From assembly GCF_000243735.2 (NCBI RefSeq), contig NZ_AHMP02000003.1, forward strand, positions 1,513,001-1,577,000: a stretch of 64,000 bases of DNA, in the 5' to 3' direction. The notes under the pieces were generated by a model. That model was not told where the DNA came from, did no database searches, and worked only from the letters and a program-made list of their open reading frames with translations. This document shows positions 1 to 8,608 of the stretch, piece by piece. Numbering within the stretch: the first letter of the stretch is position 1; each line of letters begins with the position of its first letter. The position numbers and the translations under genes were made by a program. This stretch comes from Leptospira kmetyi serovar Malaysia str. Bejo-Iso9 (lineage in GTDB: Bacteria > Spirochaetota > Leptospiria > Leptospirales > Leptospiraceae).

Positions 1-540
1 GTATCCGGGTTCAAAATCTTCAATTTGGATTGTGCGATACGTTTCAATCCGTTCGTAATCACCGAAGAAACGCGCAAAAGAAGAGTTCCGCCCGAAACCT
101 TGCTCGAAAACATCCTGGTTCAAAGAGCGTTTACGCCCTATCAAATCCTGGATGCACTGCATACGATCGAACACGAAGCGGCCAAAGATACGATCTACTT
201 TCTCTTAGCCCCTTGCAAACAATTCTTCGACGGAGACGTTCAAGAAGACGAAGGAATTTTTCTTTTAAACAAGATGCTTCTCATACTCGAACGTCTTCAC
301 GCGATGGAGATGCCGGTGCTCGTCATAGAGAAGATGAAATATCCGCATCCCACATACAAAAATTTCTTTCCAAGACTCGTAGAAACCTCGGTCGATCTAT
401 GGGAACTCAGAATCGAAGATAAACTATCCTATATCCGAACGATCAAAAAACCCGTTCCGCATTCTTCCGTTCCTCCTCTCGCGTTGAACGAAAAAAATCT
501 AAATCAAAATCACGAGGCGAACGTATGGGCCGAACGGTAA
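1..540 (+). CDS. RecA/Rad51-like ATPase-fold protein (5' end missing)
   Basis: The reading frame is open from base 1 to a stop at 540, so the N-terminus, where a Walker A P-loop would lie, is outside the window. The visible 179 residues follow the second half of a RecA/Rad51 core: a strand with KIFNLDCAIRFNPF, then VQRAFTPYQILDAL, then the hydrophobic strand TIYFLLAPC at the Walker B position, a long helix (LLNKMLLILERL) and the strand PVLVIEKM. The Walker B strand ends in Ala-Pro-Cys without the usual Asp, so ATP hydrolysis is doubtful. It overlaps the next gene by 16 bases and sits two genes before a family-B polymerase. I infer a recombination or mutasome accessory role, similar in logic to ImuA or XRCC2. 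Fold assignment is by pattern only. Confidence 0.5.
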   Translation, partial: VSGFKIFNLDCAIRFNPFVITEETRKRRVPPETLLENILVQRAFTPYQILDALHTIEHEAAKDTIYFLLAPCKQFFDGDVQEDEGIFLLNKMLLILERLHAMEMPVLVIEKMKYPHPTYKNFFPRLVETSVDLWELRIEDKLSYIRTIKKPVPHSSVPPLALNEKNLNQNHEANVWAER

Positions 541-860
541 CTCCCTATTCCAGACAAATGCAACAAGTAGAATCCGGTCTTCTGGAATTCCGACGCGGGC
601 TTCGCAAACCAGATCAAGAAGTTTTTGACGATCTGATTCGAATCGCGAAGTTGCAAGTGCAAGCCGGAGTGATGGCTTCGGGTCCGTATCCGATCGACAC
701 GATGCTTTTGACGATGATGATCGATCTTAGAAAAGAGCTTCATCGATTGAAAAAGGAAATAATCACACTGAAAGAAAACGCGACGAAAACGAATTCGATC
801 GAATCTGAATCGCGTATCCAATCTGAATTTGAATCTAAATCTGCGGCGAATCACACATAA
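525..860 (+). CDS. Small helical protein of the polymerase cassette
   Basis: This 111-residue protein starts inside the end of the RecA-like gene, a 16-base overlap that suggests translational coupling. The first 80 residues are predicted helical, with repeated hydrophobic heptad-like positions (LLEFRRGLRKPDQEVFDDL and LLTMMIDLRKELHRLKKEI). The last 30 residues are polar and Ser/Glu/Asn-rich and probably disordered. There is no signal peptide or membrane segment. I do not recognise a named family. Its position between the RecA-like protein and the polymerase suggests an adaptor linking the two, which is inference from context only. Confidence 0.6.
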   Translation: MGRTVTPYSRQMQQVESGLLEFRRGLRKPDQEVFDDLIRIAKLQVQAGVMASGPYPIDTMLLTMMIDLRKELHRLKKEIITLKENATKTNSIESESRIQSEFESKSAANHT

Positions 861-1051
861 GTTCAGGGCAAAACAGAAACGTTATGGAATCGCACAAAAA
901 CACAACGCGAAACGATAGAATTAAAACGCGCACCGCAAGTTCTTTACATTCTTTGCAAGCGTTTTTCGGCCCGATAGTTTGTCGGAACAAGTTTAAATAA
1001 ATCCTTGAAAAAGCGAAAACAAAAAATCCGCAAGAACAAGTTGGAAAGAAA

Positions 1052-3439
1052 ATGTCCGATTCTCAACTCATAGAAGGAACTCTATTCGATATTTATCATA
1101 TAGAAGACAAGATCCATCTATGGCTTCTGACGGAAAACGGAGAAACCCTTCTATTCCACGATCATTATCAACCGGTCATTTATGCGAGAGGGGAAGAATC
1201 CATTCTCAAAAAACTCGTCCAAAGATTATACGAACTCGACGCGATATCCGGAATTCCGAAACTCGTCGATAAAAAACTATTCTACGAAAATCTCGCCGTG
1301 CCCGTTTTGGAAATCACCATTTCCAGACCCTCCATTCTTTCCAAAGTCACCAAAAAACTCTATGCGCTTTACGGGAAGTTCGATATCTATCATTCGGACA
1401 TAGAAGTTCCCACGAGTTATATGGTGGAAAAAAAGATATTCCCTTTGTGTAAATTAGAAATTTATTATATAAACGACAAAAACGGAAGAATCATCAAGAC
1501 GATCCGCACGAACAAAGGGGATGAAATAGAAAAAACGGAATACGAGATCCCGAACTTCAAGACGCTTTCCATGAGACTCAAGATGAGTCATCGGATTCCG
1601 ATGCAGGACAATTTTTTGGTTTTCGAAAACGAAATCGGATCTTGGGAATTTTCGGGAAAAAATCCGAAAAATCTTCTGCTTCGAATCGACGAACTTCTCA
1701 AACAGGAAGATCCCGATATCATTCTTTCCTCTTACGGAGATCAGATCATCTTTCCGTATCTTTTCACTCAAGCCCAACGTATGAAAATTTTTCCCGCTTT
1801 CGATAGGGATAGAAGTTCTCCGATCCGAAGAAACATTCAAACCAAAGGAACGAGTTTCAATACGTACGGAAAGATCGTGTATCGCGCTCCTTCTTATCCG
1901 TTGTTCGGAAGATGGCATATCGATCGTGAAAATAGTTTCGTTCACAAGGCCGCGGACCTTCTGGGGATCGCGGAGCTGGCGAGATTATCCAGACTTCCCA
2001 TACAAAAGATGGCAAGGGCTTCGACCGGAAAGGCTTTGACGAGCATCGAAACAGACGTGGCGCTTCGCGAAGATTACCTCGTTCCCTGGCAAAAAAGCGC
2101 GATCGAATCACCGAAGACCGCTCTTCAACTTTTGGAAGCCGACAAAGGCGGTCTCGTGTTTCAACCGGATATTTCTTTCGGAATGACGGCGGAGAATGTG
2201 GCCCAACTGGACTTCGCTCAGATGTATCCGAGCACGATGGTGATTCATAACATTTCTCCCGAATGTGTGAACTGTCTTTGTTGCGTGAACGATCCGGACG
2301 TAAACAGAGTTCCCGGATTGGGTTATAGAATATGCAAAAAACGTAAAGGAATCGTAGCCAAGGCTCTCGACCACGTATTGTACAGAAGAGCGTATTACAA
2401 ACGCAAAACGAAAGAAATCAGAGAAGCGGATCAGGAAAAAAAATACGCCGAAAAACTTTCGGAATACGATCAAAAACAATCCAGCTTAAAATGGATGCTC
2501 GTCACTTCGTTCGGATATCTCGGTTATAGAAACGCGAAATTCGGAAGATTGGAAAGTCACGAAAGCGTAAACGCGTTCGCAAGGGAAAAACTTCTGATCG
2601 CAAAAGAAAGCGCGGAAGAACGAGGATACGTTTTTATCCACGCGATTACGGACAGCATCTTTATCCGTAAGGAAGATTCTTCTTCTTTTTCAAAAGAGGA
2701 ATTGGATTCCCTTTGTTCCGAGATCGAGAGTAAAACGAAAGTGAAAATCGACGTGGACGGAATTTACACTTGGCTTTTGTTTCCTTCCTCCAGTCAGGAT
2801 CCGCAGATGCCCGTAGCCAATCGATACATGGGAAGATTTCAAAACGGACAACTCAAGTGTAGAGGAATCGGAGCCAGAAGAAAGGATCTTCCGATCTTTA
2901 TCCGAAACGCCCAACAAGAAATGCTCGATTGGATGCGGGAAAAAATTACTGTCTTCGATTTAAAAAACGCAGAATCAGAAATTCTTAATATTTACGATCG
3001 ATACGACGCCGCTTTAAAAGCGGATCGGGTTCCTTGGGAAATTCTTCTTATACGCAAATCGACTTCGAAAGAATTGGACGAATACGAGGTCGCGGGCCCC
3101 ACCGCGGTTTCGCTTAACAATCTTAAGGAAATGGGAATCGAAGTTCAAGCGGGGGAAAAGATCCGTTATCTGGTTCTCAACCGAAAAGCGAAAAGTAGGG
3201 ATCAGTGGTATCTTCCCGAAGAGATGATCCCGATTCTAAAACAAAAAAATCAAAAGATCCACTTGGATCTCCCGTATTATCGGAAACTTCTCGTCAACGT
3301 CTTTCGGGAAGTCTGGTCCGAGTTCGCGTCTTTTCGAAATTTCGATTCTCTGATCGACGAACAGAGGTGGCTTCCTTTCGAACGTTGTCTCAAAACGGAA
3401 TATGAAAGATTCTTAATGGATCAAAGAGAGATCGCTTAA
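1052..3439 (+). CDS. Family-B DNA polymerase, exonuclease site degenerate
   Basis: This 795-residue protein is related to E. coli DNA polymerase II. Motif A is QLDFAQMYPSTM with catalytic D387. Motif B is K480-WMLVTSFGYLG, matching the K-x3-N-S-x-Y-G pattern with Val-Thr in place of Asn-Ser. Motif C reads HAITDS, keeping D534 but with I532 where YGDTDS has its first Asp. The N-terminal part contains the pre-exonuclease stretch SDIEVPTSYMVEKKIFPL, but the Exo I Asp-x-Glu is absent (FLVFENEIG stands there), so proofreading is probably lost. The start is ATG with GGAAAG upstream. It lies 191 bases after the small helical gene. A translesion or repair synthesis role with the upstream RecA-like protein is inferred. 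Confidence 0.85.
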   Translation: MSDSQLIEGTLFDIYHIEDKIHLWLLTENGETLLFHDHYQPVIYARGEESILKKLVQRLYELDAISGIPKLVDKKLFYENLAVPVLEITISRPSILSKVTKKLYALYGKFDIYHSDIEVPTSYMVEKKIFPLCKLEIYYINDKNGRIIKTIRTNKGDEIEKTEYEIPNFKTLSMRLKMSHRIPMQDNFLVFENEIGSWEFSGKNPKNLLLRIDELLKQEDPDIILSSYGDQIIFPYLFTQAQRMKIFPAFDRDRSSPIRRNIQTKGTSFNTYGKIVYRAPSYPLFGRWHIDRENSFVHKAADLLGIAELARLSRLPIQKMARASTGKALTSIETDVALREDYLVPWQKSAIESPKTALQLLEADKGGLVFQPDISFGMTAENVAQLDFAQMYPSTMVIHNISPECVNCLCCVNDPDVNRVPGLGYRICKKRKGIVAKALDHVLYRRAYYKRKTKEIREADQEKKYAEKLSEYDQKQSSLKWMLVTSFGYLGYRNAKFGRLESHESVNAFAREKLLIAKESAEERGYVFIHAITDSIFIRKEDSSSFSKEELDSLCSEIESKTKVKIDVDGIYTWLLFPSSSQDPQMPVANRYMGRFQNGQLKCRGIGARRKDLPIFIRNAQQEMLDWMREKITVFDLKNAESEILNIYDRYDAALKADRVPWEILLIRKSTSKELDEYEVAGPTAVSLNNLKEMGIEVQAGEKIRYLVLNRKAKSRDQWYLPEEMIPILKQKNQKIHLDLPYYRKLLVNVFREVWSEFASFRNFDSLIDEQRWLPFERCLKTEYERFLMDQREIA

Positions 3440-3451
3440 AACTTTTTAGGT

Positions 3452-3991
3452 TTATCCCCGGATCAAAGAAGGAATCCAACCGATGCTTTCGAAGACGATC
3501 AGGGTTCCGCCGCTGAAAAAACCCGCCAAAAAAAACCGATAACTCCAGCGAATATATCTATATTTCGTAAAGTAGATGGTTTTTCCCATCTGATAGATAT
3601 CGAATGAAATCGCCTTATAAAGAGAAGCGTCCGTTTCCAGGGTGGCTTCCACGTTTTTAAAAAAAGTTTCCTCGTCGTCCGCGGCAAAATCTCCGAAGAA
3701 CAAAGGATTCTTTTTTCGAATCTTATCCGGTCTGGACAAGGGCATCACGGCGAAAATCGCCAAGGAAGCGGCGATCGCGATAAATCCCATCAGAAGAACG
3801 ATTCCGGTGACGTAAGTGCCTCTTTGCAAAAAGCCGAGAGCCAAAGAAAGAATCACGAAGGACGCCGCGATTAGGATATTGGCTTTTTGATCCGCCATCA
3901 GACTCAGTTGGACATGGTGTTGGTGAACGGTTCTTAATAGATAATCCACCGAGGATCGGGCCCGGGTGTTTGAAAAATATTCTGACTGCAT
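3452..3991 (-). CDS. PycTM-like (DUF5706-type) membrane protein
   Basis: This 179-residue protein has a cytoplasmic N-terminal helix (YLLRTVHQHHVQLSLMADQKAN), two close membrane helices (about residues 38-58 and 62-86), a soluble middle part and a third membrane helix near the C-terminus (FFLAGFFSGGTLIVF). The helix ending in ADQKAN directly before the first membrane segment, and the 2+1 helix layout, match the family that includes the PycTM effectors of Pycsar anti-phage systems. No pyrimidine cyclase gene is nearby, so a defence role is not shown. It follows the LytTR gene on the same strand after 97 bases and converges on the polymerase gene with a 12-base gap. An ATG at 3991 is chosen over an upstream in-frame TTG at 4012. 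Confidence 0.65.
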   Translation of the reverse strand: MQSEYFSNTRARSSVDYLLRTVHQHHVQLSLMADQKANILIAASFVILSLALGFLQRGTYVTGIVLLMGFIAIAASLAIFAVMPLSRPDKIRKKNPLFFGDFAADDEETFFKNVEATLETDASLYKAISFDIYQMGKTIYFTKYRYIRWSYRFFLAGFFSGGTLIVFESIGWIPSLIRG

Positions 3992-4087
3992 TTTAGAAAG
4001 TTTCTCGGACAAGATTGAAAGGGAGCTTCAAATAGAAAATCAGATTTAAGGCGGGGTTTATAAATTTTTTAATACGAAATCGTAAAA

Positions 4088-4438
4088 TCAATCCTCTCTC
4101 GCAGTCGTGTAAGTTAGATACACCCCGCTCATGGGAACCTGGCTTTTCTCCTCGTCCGTCCTATACGCGAAATGAACTCCGTCCGTCAGATATTCCACGT
4201 GGCCTAAAAATTCCATATTTATAATATATTGTTTGTGAACCCTCGCGAACTTTTCCGATTTCAGCTTTTGCAAAGTCTGCTTCAGCGTGCCCACTACTTC
4301 CAAGTTCTGATCCAAAATGTGCAAAACGGAATATCTTCCGTTAGACGATATATAAACGATATTCGAAAGGGTGACCAAAAGATTCCGATCGACTCCTCGA
4401 AACACCGCTCCGTTCGATTCCATTTCGTTGAGCTTCAT
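4088..4438 (-). CDS. LytTR-domain DNA-binding regulator
   Basis: This 116-residue protein consists almost entirely of a LytTR DNA-binding domain: NLLVTLSNIVYISSNGRYSV, then TLKQTLQKL, then FARVHKQYIINMEFL, the typical Phe-x-Arg-x-His-(R/K)-x-Tyr-Ile-Ile/Val-Asn motif. There is no receiver domain, so it is a stand-alone LytTR protein and not a response regulator. The neighbour downstream on the same strand is a three-helix membrane protein. Stand-alone LytTR genes paired with a membrane protein form LytTR regulatory systems in Firmicutes, where the membrane partner restrains the regulator. The same arrangement is inferred here. The ATG at 4438 has no strong ribosome site; an in-frame TTG at 4456 is possible. 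Confidence 0.85.
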   Translation of the reverse strand: MKLNEMESNGAVFRGVDRNLLVTLSNIVYISSNGRYSVLHILDQNLEVVGTLKQTLQKLKSEKFARVHKQYIINMEFLGHVEYLTDGVHFAYRTDEEKSQVPMSGVYLTYTTARED

Positions 4439-4788
4439 CAAAAAAATGCTTCGCAAAACATTTCAAATTAAACCGACTTAAAAAGAATTTCATACGACTG
4501 ATAAAAACCTCTCGAAATTTGATTTCAACGTTTCATTCGATAGCGACAAACGAATTCTCCCGTTCTTTCAGCCGTAATTCGAAATTCGGAAACACGCAAA
4601 AGAAACCGCGATCATTGAAAGATTTTTTCGCTTATTCTTATAGACGTGCCGCTGCAGCATAAAAGAAATCTTGAATGAAACGAAACGGTTTAAACAAATA
4701 TTTAGTTAGATGGATTTGGCCGAGCTTAATAACGGCAAGTTGTTGCGAGGCTAAAAAAAAATCTGAGTTCCCTCTACAAAACGTCCTT
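4439..4788. other. Intergenic, no gene seen
   Basis: About 350 bases upstream of the LytTR gene and downstream of the monooxygenase terminator. No reading frame here has a convincing start, codon pattern or domain. The part next to 4439 must carry the LytTR promoter, but I cannot place -35 and -10 boxes with confidence. Confidence 0.5.
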
Positions 4789-4826
4789 AAAAAAAACGAG
4801 CCTCGATTCTTTTGAAATCGAAGCTC
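4789..4826 (-). terminator. Rho-independent terminator of the monooxygenase gene
   Basis: Read on the minus strand, GAGCTTCGATT pairs with AATCGAGGCTC over 11 positions (one G-T wobble) around a 7-base loop, followed by G and eight T. It begins 27 bases after the stop codon of the flavin monooxygenase gene. Confidence 0.85.
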
Positions 4827-4852
4827 GGTAATTTAATTTCAACGAAAAGATC

Positions 4853-6427
4853 TCAACTAAAAATTCCGGAAAACAACATCGCGATTCTGGAAACCAAACC
4901 GATACTTTCCAACTGATCGTCCGATTTGGCGACTTCGTAGTGCGAGAGATTGACCGACTTCGTTTTCAATCTGAATTCGAACGTAAACCCCGGCCAAAGA
5001 GTCGTGTTCTTTCCGCTTTTCGTGCGATACCAACTAACGCAACCGCCCGTGTTCCAGATGGATTTTTCGAGTCGTTTTTGGATGCTTTGGTTGTATTTGT
5101 CCTGAGCTTCCTTCAAGACGTTGATGAACTTCAATCGTTTCTTGCGTAAGGAAAGAATACACTGAAGCGTATAATTGATCTGAGATTCTATCATCAACAC
5201 CATGGAACTGTGACCGAGCCCCGTGTTCGGACCTACGATCAAAAACAGATTCGGAAAACCGGAAACCGTGGTTCCGAGATACGCCTCGGCGCCGTTTTTC
5301 CACGCGTCGTTCAGGTCCAAGCCTCCGAGTCCTTTCAGTTCGAAAGGAGCCATCGCTTCCGCGGCTTGAAAACCCGTGGCGAGAATCAAAGCATCGATCG
5401 GATGTTCCACCCCGTCCTGGGTTACGATTCCATTCTCCCTGATTTCCTGAATCGGAGTTGTTATCACGGTCACATTCGGTTTTTGTAATGCGCCGTAGTA
5501 TTCGTTCGAGATCAATACCCTCTTACAACCGATCGTAAAGTTCGGAGTCACCTTTTGTCTGAGTTCGGGATTCTTAACCTGTTTTTTGATATAACCTTTC
5601 GCGAAAAATTCCAGCGCTTTCATAAGACCAGGATGAATCGTAAACGCGATCACTCTGAATTCCAACATCCAGTAAATCGCAAGACGGAACAACCACTGAG
5701 CCGGAGGAAAAATGCGGAACAACCATCTTTCGCCTTTCGAAATCGCACGATCCGGTTTCGCGATCACCCAAGGAGCGGTTCTTTGAAAGAGATGAAGTTT
5801 TTTAACGTCAGGCTGAATCGCCGGAACGATCTGAATCGCGCTCGCGCCCGTTCCGATCACGGCGACGGTTTTATTGTTCAGATCGTAGGAATGATCCCAT
5901 CTCGCGGAATGAAACATCTTTCCTTTGAATTTTTTCAAACCGGGAATATCGGGAAGAACGGGACGACTGAGACCGCCGGAACCGTTGATAAAACTTCTGC
6001 ACTTATAGGAATTTCCGTTGATAGACGTTACGTGCCACAGCCCCGACCTTTCGTCGAACACCGCCGAATTCACGGAGTTGTTAAAATGAATATGCGATCT
6101 AAGATCGTATTTATCCGTGCAATGATTTAGATAATTTAGAATTTCGGATTGAAGTCCGTACATTCTGGACCAGTTGGGATTTCTTTCAAACGAGAAAGAA
6201 TACAAATGCGACTGAACGTCGCAGGCCGCGCCCGGATAATGATTGTCTCTCCAAGTTCCGCCCACTCCTTCGGCTTGTTCCAAAATCACGAACGAGTGAA
6301 TTCCCGCTTGTTTCAAACGGATTCCCATACCGAGTCCGGCAAACCCGGTCCCGACGATCACGGCGTCCAAAACCGCGTGATCCGAAGTTTTCGCTTTTTC
6401 GGTCTTCTCTTTCAATTTCTGAGTCAT
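4853..6427 (-). CDS. Flavin-binding monooxygenase (Baeyer-Villiger type)
   Basis: This 524-residue protein has the N-terminal FAD dinucleotide fold (G26-T-G-F-A-G31), the GGTW and YPGAACD segments usual in class B flavoprotein monooxygenases, and a second, NADPH-binding fold at VAVIGTGASAIQIV. Just before it lies FKGKMFHSARWD, which fits the Baeyer-Villiger fingerprint F-x-G-x3-H-x3-W-(P/D) exactly. The enzyme should use NADPH and O2 to oxidise ketones or related carbonyls in the cytoplasm. The physiological substrate cannot be read from sequence. The start ATG follows a GGGAGAATAGGGAA stretch. It is a single-gene unit with its own terminator downstream. Confidence 0.93.
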   Translation of the reverse strand: MTQKLKEKTEKAKTSDHAVLDAVIVGTGFAGLGMGIRLKQAGIHSFVILEQAEGVGGTWRDNHYPGAACDVQSHLYSFSFERNPNWSRMYGLQSEILNYLNHCTDKYDLRSHIHFNNSVNSAVFDERSGLWHVTSINGNSYKCRSFINGSGGLSRPVLPDIPGLKKFKGKMFHSARWDHSYDLNNKTVAVIGTGASAIQIVPAIQPDVKKLHLFQRTAPWVIAKPDRAISKGERWLFRIFPPAQWLFRLAIYWMLEFRVIAFTIHPGLMKALEFFAKGYIKKQVKNPELRQKVTPNFTIGCKRVLISNEYYGALQKPNVTVITTPIQEIRENGIVTQDGVEHPIDALILATGFQAAEAMAPFELKGLGGLDLNDAWKNGAEAYLGTTVSGFPNLFLIVGPNTGLGHSSMVLMIESQINYTLQCILSLRKKRLKFINVLKEAQDKYNQSIQKRLEKSIWNTGGCVSWYRTKSGKNTTLWPGFTFEFRLKTKSVNLSHYEVAKSDDQLESIGLVSRIAMLFSGIFS

Positions 6428-6630
6428 TTCCCTATTCTCCCAATTCGATTCGAAATTTTGGAAAAATCCCAGGTCGAAACCTTTCGCTTTTCAGGGAGAA
6501 TCTTAACTCGGAATTCCGACATCTTCGACCAGACTTATGATTTTTGACCGCAATCGACTGATCGATTCCGAAATCAGAAAGCTTTTTTGCGCCGAAGAAT
6601 GCGGGAACTCCTCCGAGTTTCTCGAAAATA

Positions 6631-8007
6631 TCAGTTTTTCAGGAGAGAATGGAGCATTTTCCTCGTTGCGGAGCCGGTCAGAGAGAAGTCCCGTCCGGTT
6701 TCCTCCAAAAGATGATCCGCTTTCGCCGGATCCAAGGTCGGGAAGATTTCCTTCATTTTGGTCCCGAGCTCCTTTTCCAAATCATATTCAGGTTTCATTG
6801 TATATTCGTGCCCGAACGTGGAAATGATGGATTCGTTGATCGAATACGCGTGCGAGGACGCCTGCTTTCCGACGAATTTCATCAAATCGGCGTTCGACGA
6901 TTCTCCCGGAAATCCGTCGTATTCCTTTGTCAAAAAGTTTGTGAGCGCGGTCGTAACCGGCGTAGGATTTTTATAGAATTGAATGAGCCCGTAAGAAACG
7001 AAGTCTTCGTATAAAAAATGGCGATTGGCGACCAACTGCGTCGTCTTCGTTTTCATTTCCTTTTTGGTTTCCTTCGAGGAAAAAACGTAACGAACATAAT
7101 AAAAGAATCCGGCGTCGGGTACCGCCTTTGAGTGATACGGTTGACCGATGTCCTGCATGTAATGACAAGCCCAAGCCGCGAATCTATATCTCCAGTATTC
7201 GTGACCGGTTTTTCCTGCGAGTTTTGAAAGACGGGAGAATAATTCGATCCGATCCAACATCATTCCGCCTTCGACCACCTCGGGCGCAAAAAGAGAAATC
7301 AGCCAATTTTCGTTTTGAAACTGGAGGTGAAAGGGCGCCTTACTGCTTTCCCCTTGCGGTTTTCCATACGGTTGTTTTCCGTATCCGTATTCCTCGAAAC
7401 CCCAAAGACTGTGATCCATCCCCCAATCGGGTTCGTCGATGAACGTATACAAAACGTTTCTGATTTTTATTTTCCTACCGGCCGTGGATTGAAATCTCGC
7501 GGGAAGTTCGGGAAGATCCGGCAGATATGGAGTAATCGAAGTCACGGGAACGTTACCCGACATCGACCTGGAGCCCGGGAGAATCCTCTCCACTTCCGAA
7601 AATCGGGTGGACGGATTGAGCCTCGCGGCTTTTAAAAAATCGACAACGGTAGGAGATTTCGCATTAAATTCCACTTTTTTAAAGCGCTTTGAGCCTCTGG
7701 ATTCTTCCCAAGCCGCAAACTCGTCGAAAAGAATCTTCAGTGAATCCTTCTCCTTTCTTACGAAAGAATCCAGGGATTCGGAAGCCACTTCGTCCGAAGT
7801 AAAACGCATGGACGGATGTTCAAGAGCGCGATCCATAACGAGATAGTGCGTTCCCCAGGAAAACAGCGTTCCGGGTAAAAGGACGATCAACGAAACGATC
7901 CATAGAAGGGCCGAACGTCGGAAATTTTTTTCGATCCGCGATTTTAAAAACGAAACCGGATAAGATGCGGATAACGGCTTAGAGGTTGCAATTTTTTTAT
8001 GATTCAT
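6631..8007 (-). CDS. Secreted zinc-dependent phospholipase C / P1-nuclease-fold enzyme
   Basis: This 458-residue protein starts with a long basic leader (1-33), a hydrophobic stretch and a cleavage site ending LPGTLFS, so the mature protein would begin W51-G-T-H. In bacterial zinc phospholipase C the mature N-terminal Trp is itself a zinc ligand. The core ligand block AWACHYMQDIGQPYHS fits H-x3-D-x5-H, and RHFLYEDF supplies H-x3-E further on. An Asp/His-rich segment (DEPDWGMDH) lies between the two. The expected activity is hydrolysis of phospholipids, or of nucleic acids if it belongs to the P1/S1 branch of this fold, outside the inner membrane. The length exceeds the roughly 245-residue Bacillus enzyme because of loops and a C-terminal extension. 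GAAGAGA precedes the ATG. Confidence 0.85.
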   Translation of the reverse strand: MNHKKIATSKPLSASYPVSFLKSRIEKNFRRSALLWIVSLIVLLPGTLFSWGTHYLVMDRALEHPSMRFTSDEVASESLDSFVRKEKDSLKILFDEFAAWEESRGSKRFKKVEFNAKSPTVVDFLKAARLNPSTRFSEVERILPGSRSMSGNVPVTSITPYLPDLPELPARFQSTAGRKIKIRNVLYTFIDEPDWGMDHSLWGFEEYGYGKQPYGKPQGESSKAPFHLQFQNENWLISLFAPEVVEGGMMLDRIELFSRLSKLAGKTGHEYWRYRFAAWACHYMQDIGQPYHSKAVPDAGFFYYVRYVFSSKETKKEMKTKTTQLVANRHFLYEDFVSYGLIQFYKNPTPVTTALTNFLTKEYDGFPGESSNADLMKFVGKQASSHAYSINESIISTFGHEYTMKPEYDLEKELGTKMKEIFPTLDPAKADHLLEETGRDFSLTGSATRKMLHSLLKN

Positions 8008-8608
8008 CGTGATTTTCTCTTCGTTCTATATTGAGGTCGTCCAACCCTATTCGTAAACGCAACTAACGCAATCAAAGAATCGAATTCTTTTCGAAATGAG
8101 CGCAAAACATCGAGCTCGATTTTTCAAAAGAGAAAAAGAAAAAACCTTCGTGAACCCCGTATTTTAACGCGGAAGTTTCGAAACCGGAAAATAATTTTTT
8201 GACAATTTATAAATGGAGAATGCGCGCTTCTTGAGATCGAAACGTTTTCGAAATCCCCTCCGATCGCAAACTACCCGAGACCGAAAATTCTCATCGCGAA
8301 GAACGCGCGGCTTTTGACATTTCCGTTTTCGAATCTAAAAATCTCAAAAAAATCGAACCCGGTTTAACAAACAAGAAACGCATAACGTTCATAAATCGGA
8401 AAAAAATTTCGTAAATTCTTTTCAACCGGAATTTTCGGATTCCCACCGACTTATAAGAACGGAATGAACGACGGGAAATATGGAATAAAATTATTTCCTG
8501 AAATGAAAAACTCCGTTCGAGCATGAGTTATCTGATTCGAACCACAACGCGACTAACGGATGTTTGTTTCCGTTTTTGCGCGTTTAGTTCCGAAATAGGA
8601 GACCTTTA
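8008..8608. other. 600-base intergenic region, no convincing gene
   Basis: The region separates two divergently transcribed genes for exported proteins. A 77-codon minus-strand frame (8291-8524) has an arginine/phenylalanine-rich product typical of antisense or random frames and is not called. A TTGACA at 8199-8204 lacks a -10 box at a proper distance. The ribosome-binding site AGGAGA of the next lipoprotein lies at the right edge. Confidence 0.5.

Noticed and set aside
977..991. TTGTCGGAACAA palindrome before the polymerase gene, possible SOS-type operator
   Set aside because: It does not fit the TTTG-N5-CAAA box I know for Leptospira LexA, and a 12-base palindrome alone is weak evidence.
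8291..8524. 77-codon minus-strand frame in the 600-base spacer
   Set aside because: Phe/Arg-rich product, no ribosome-binding site, no similarity that I recognise.
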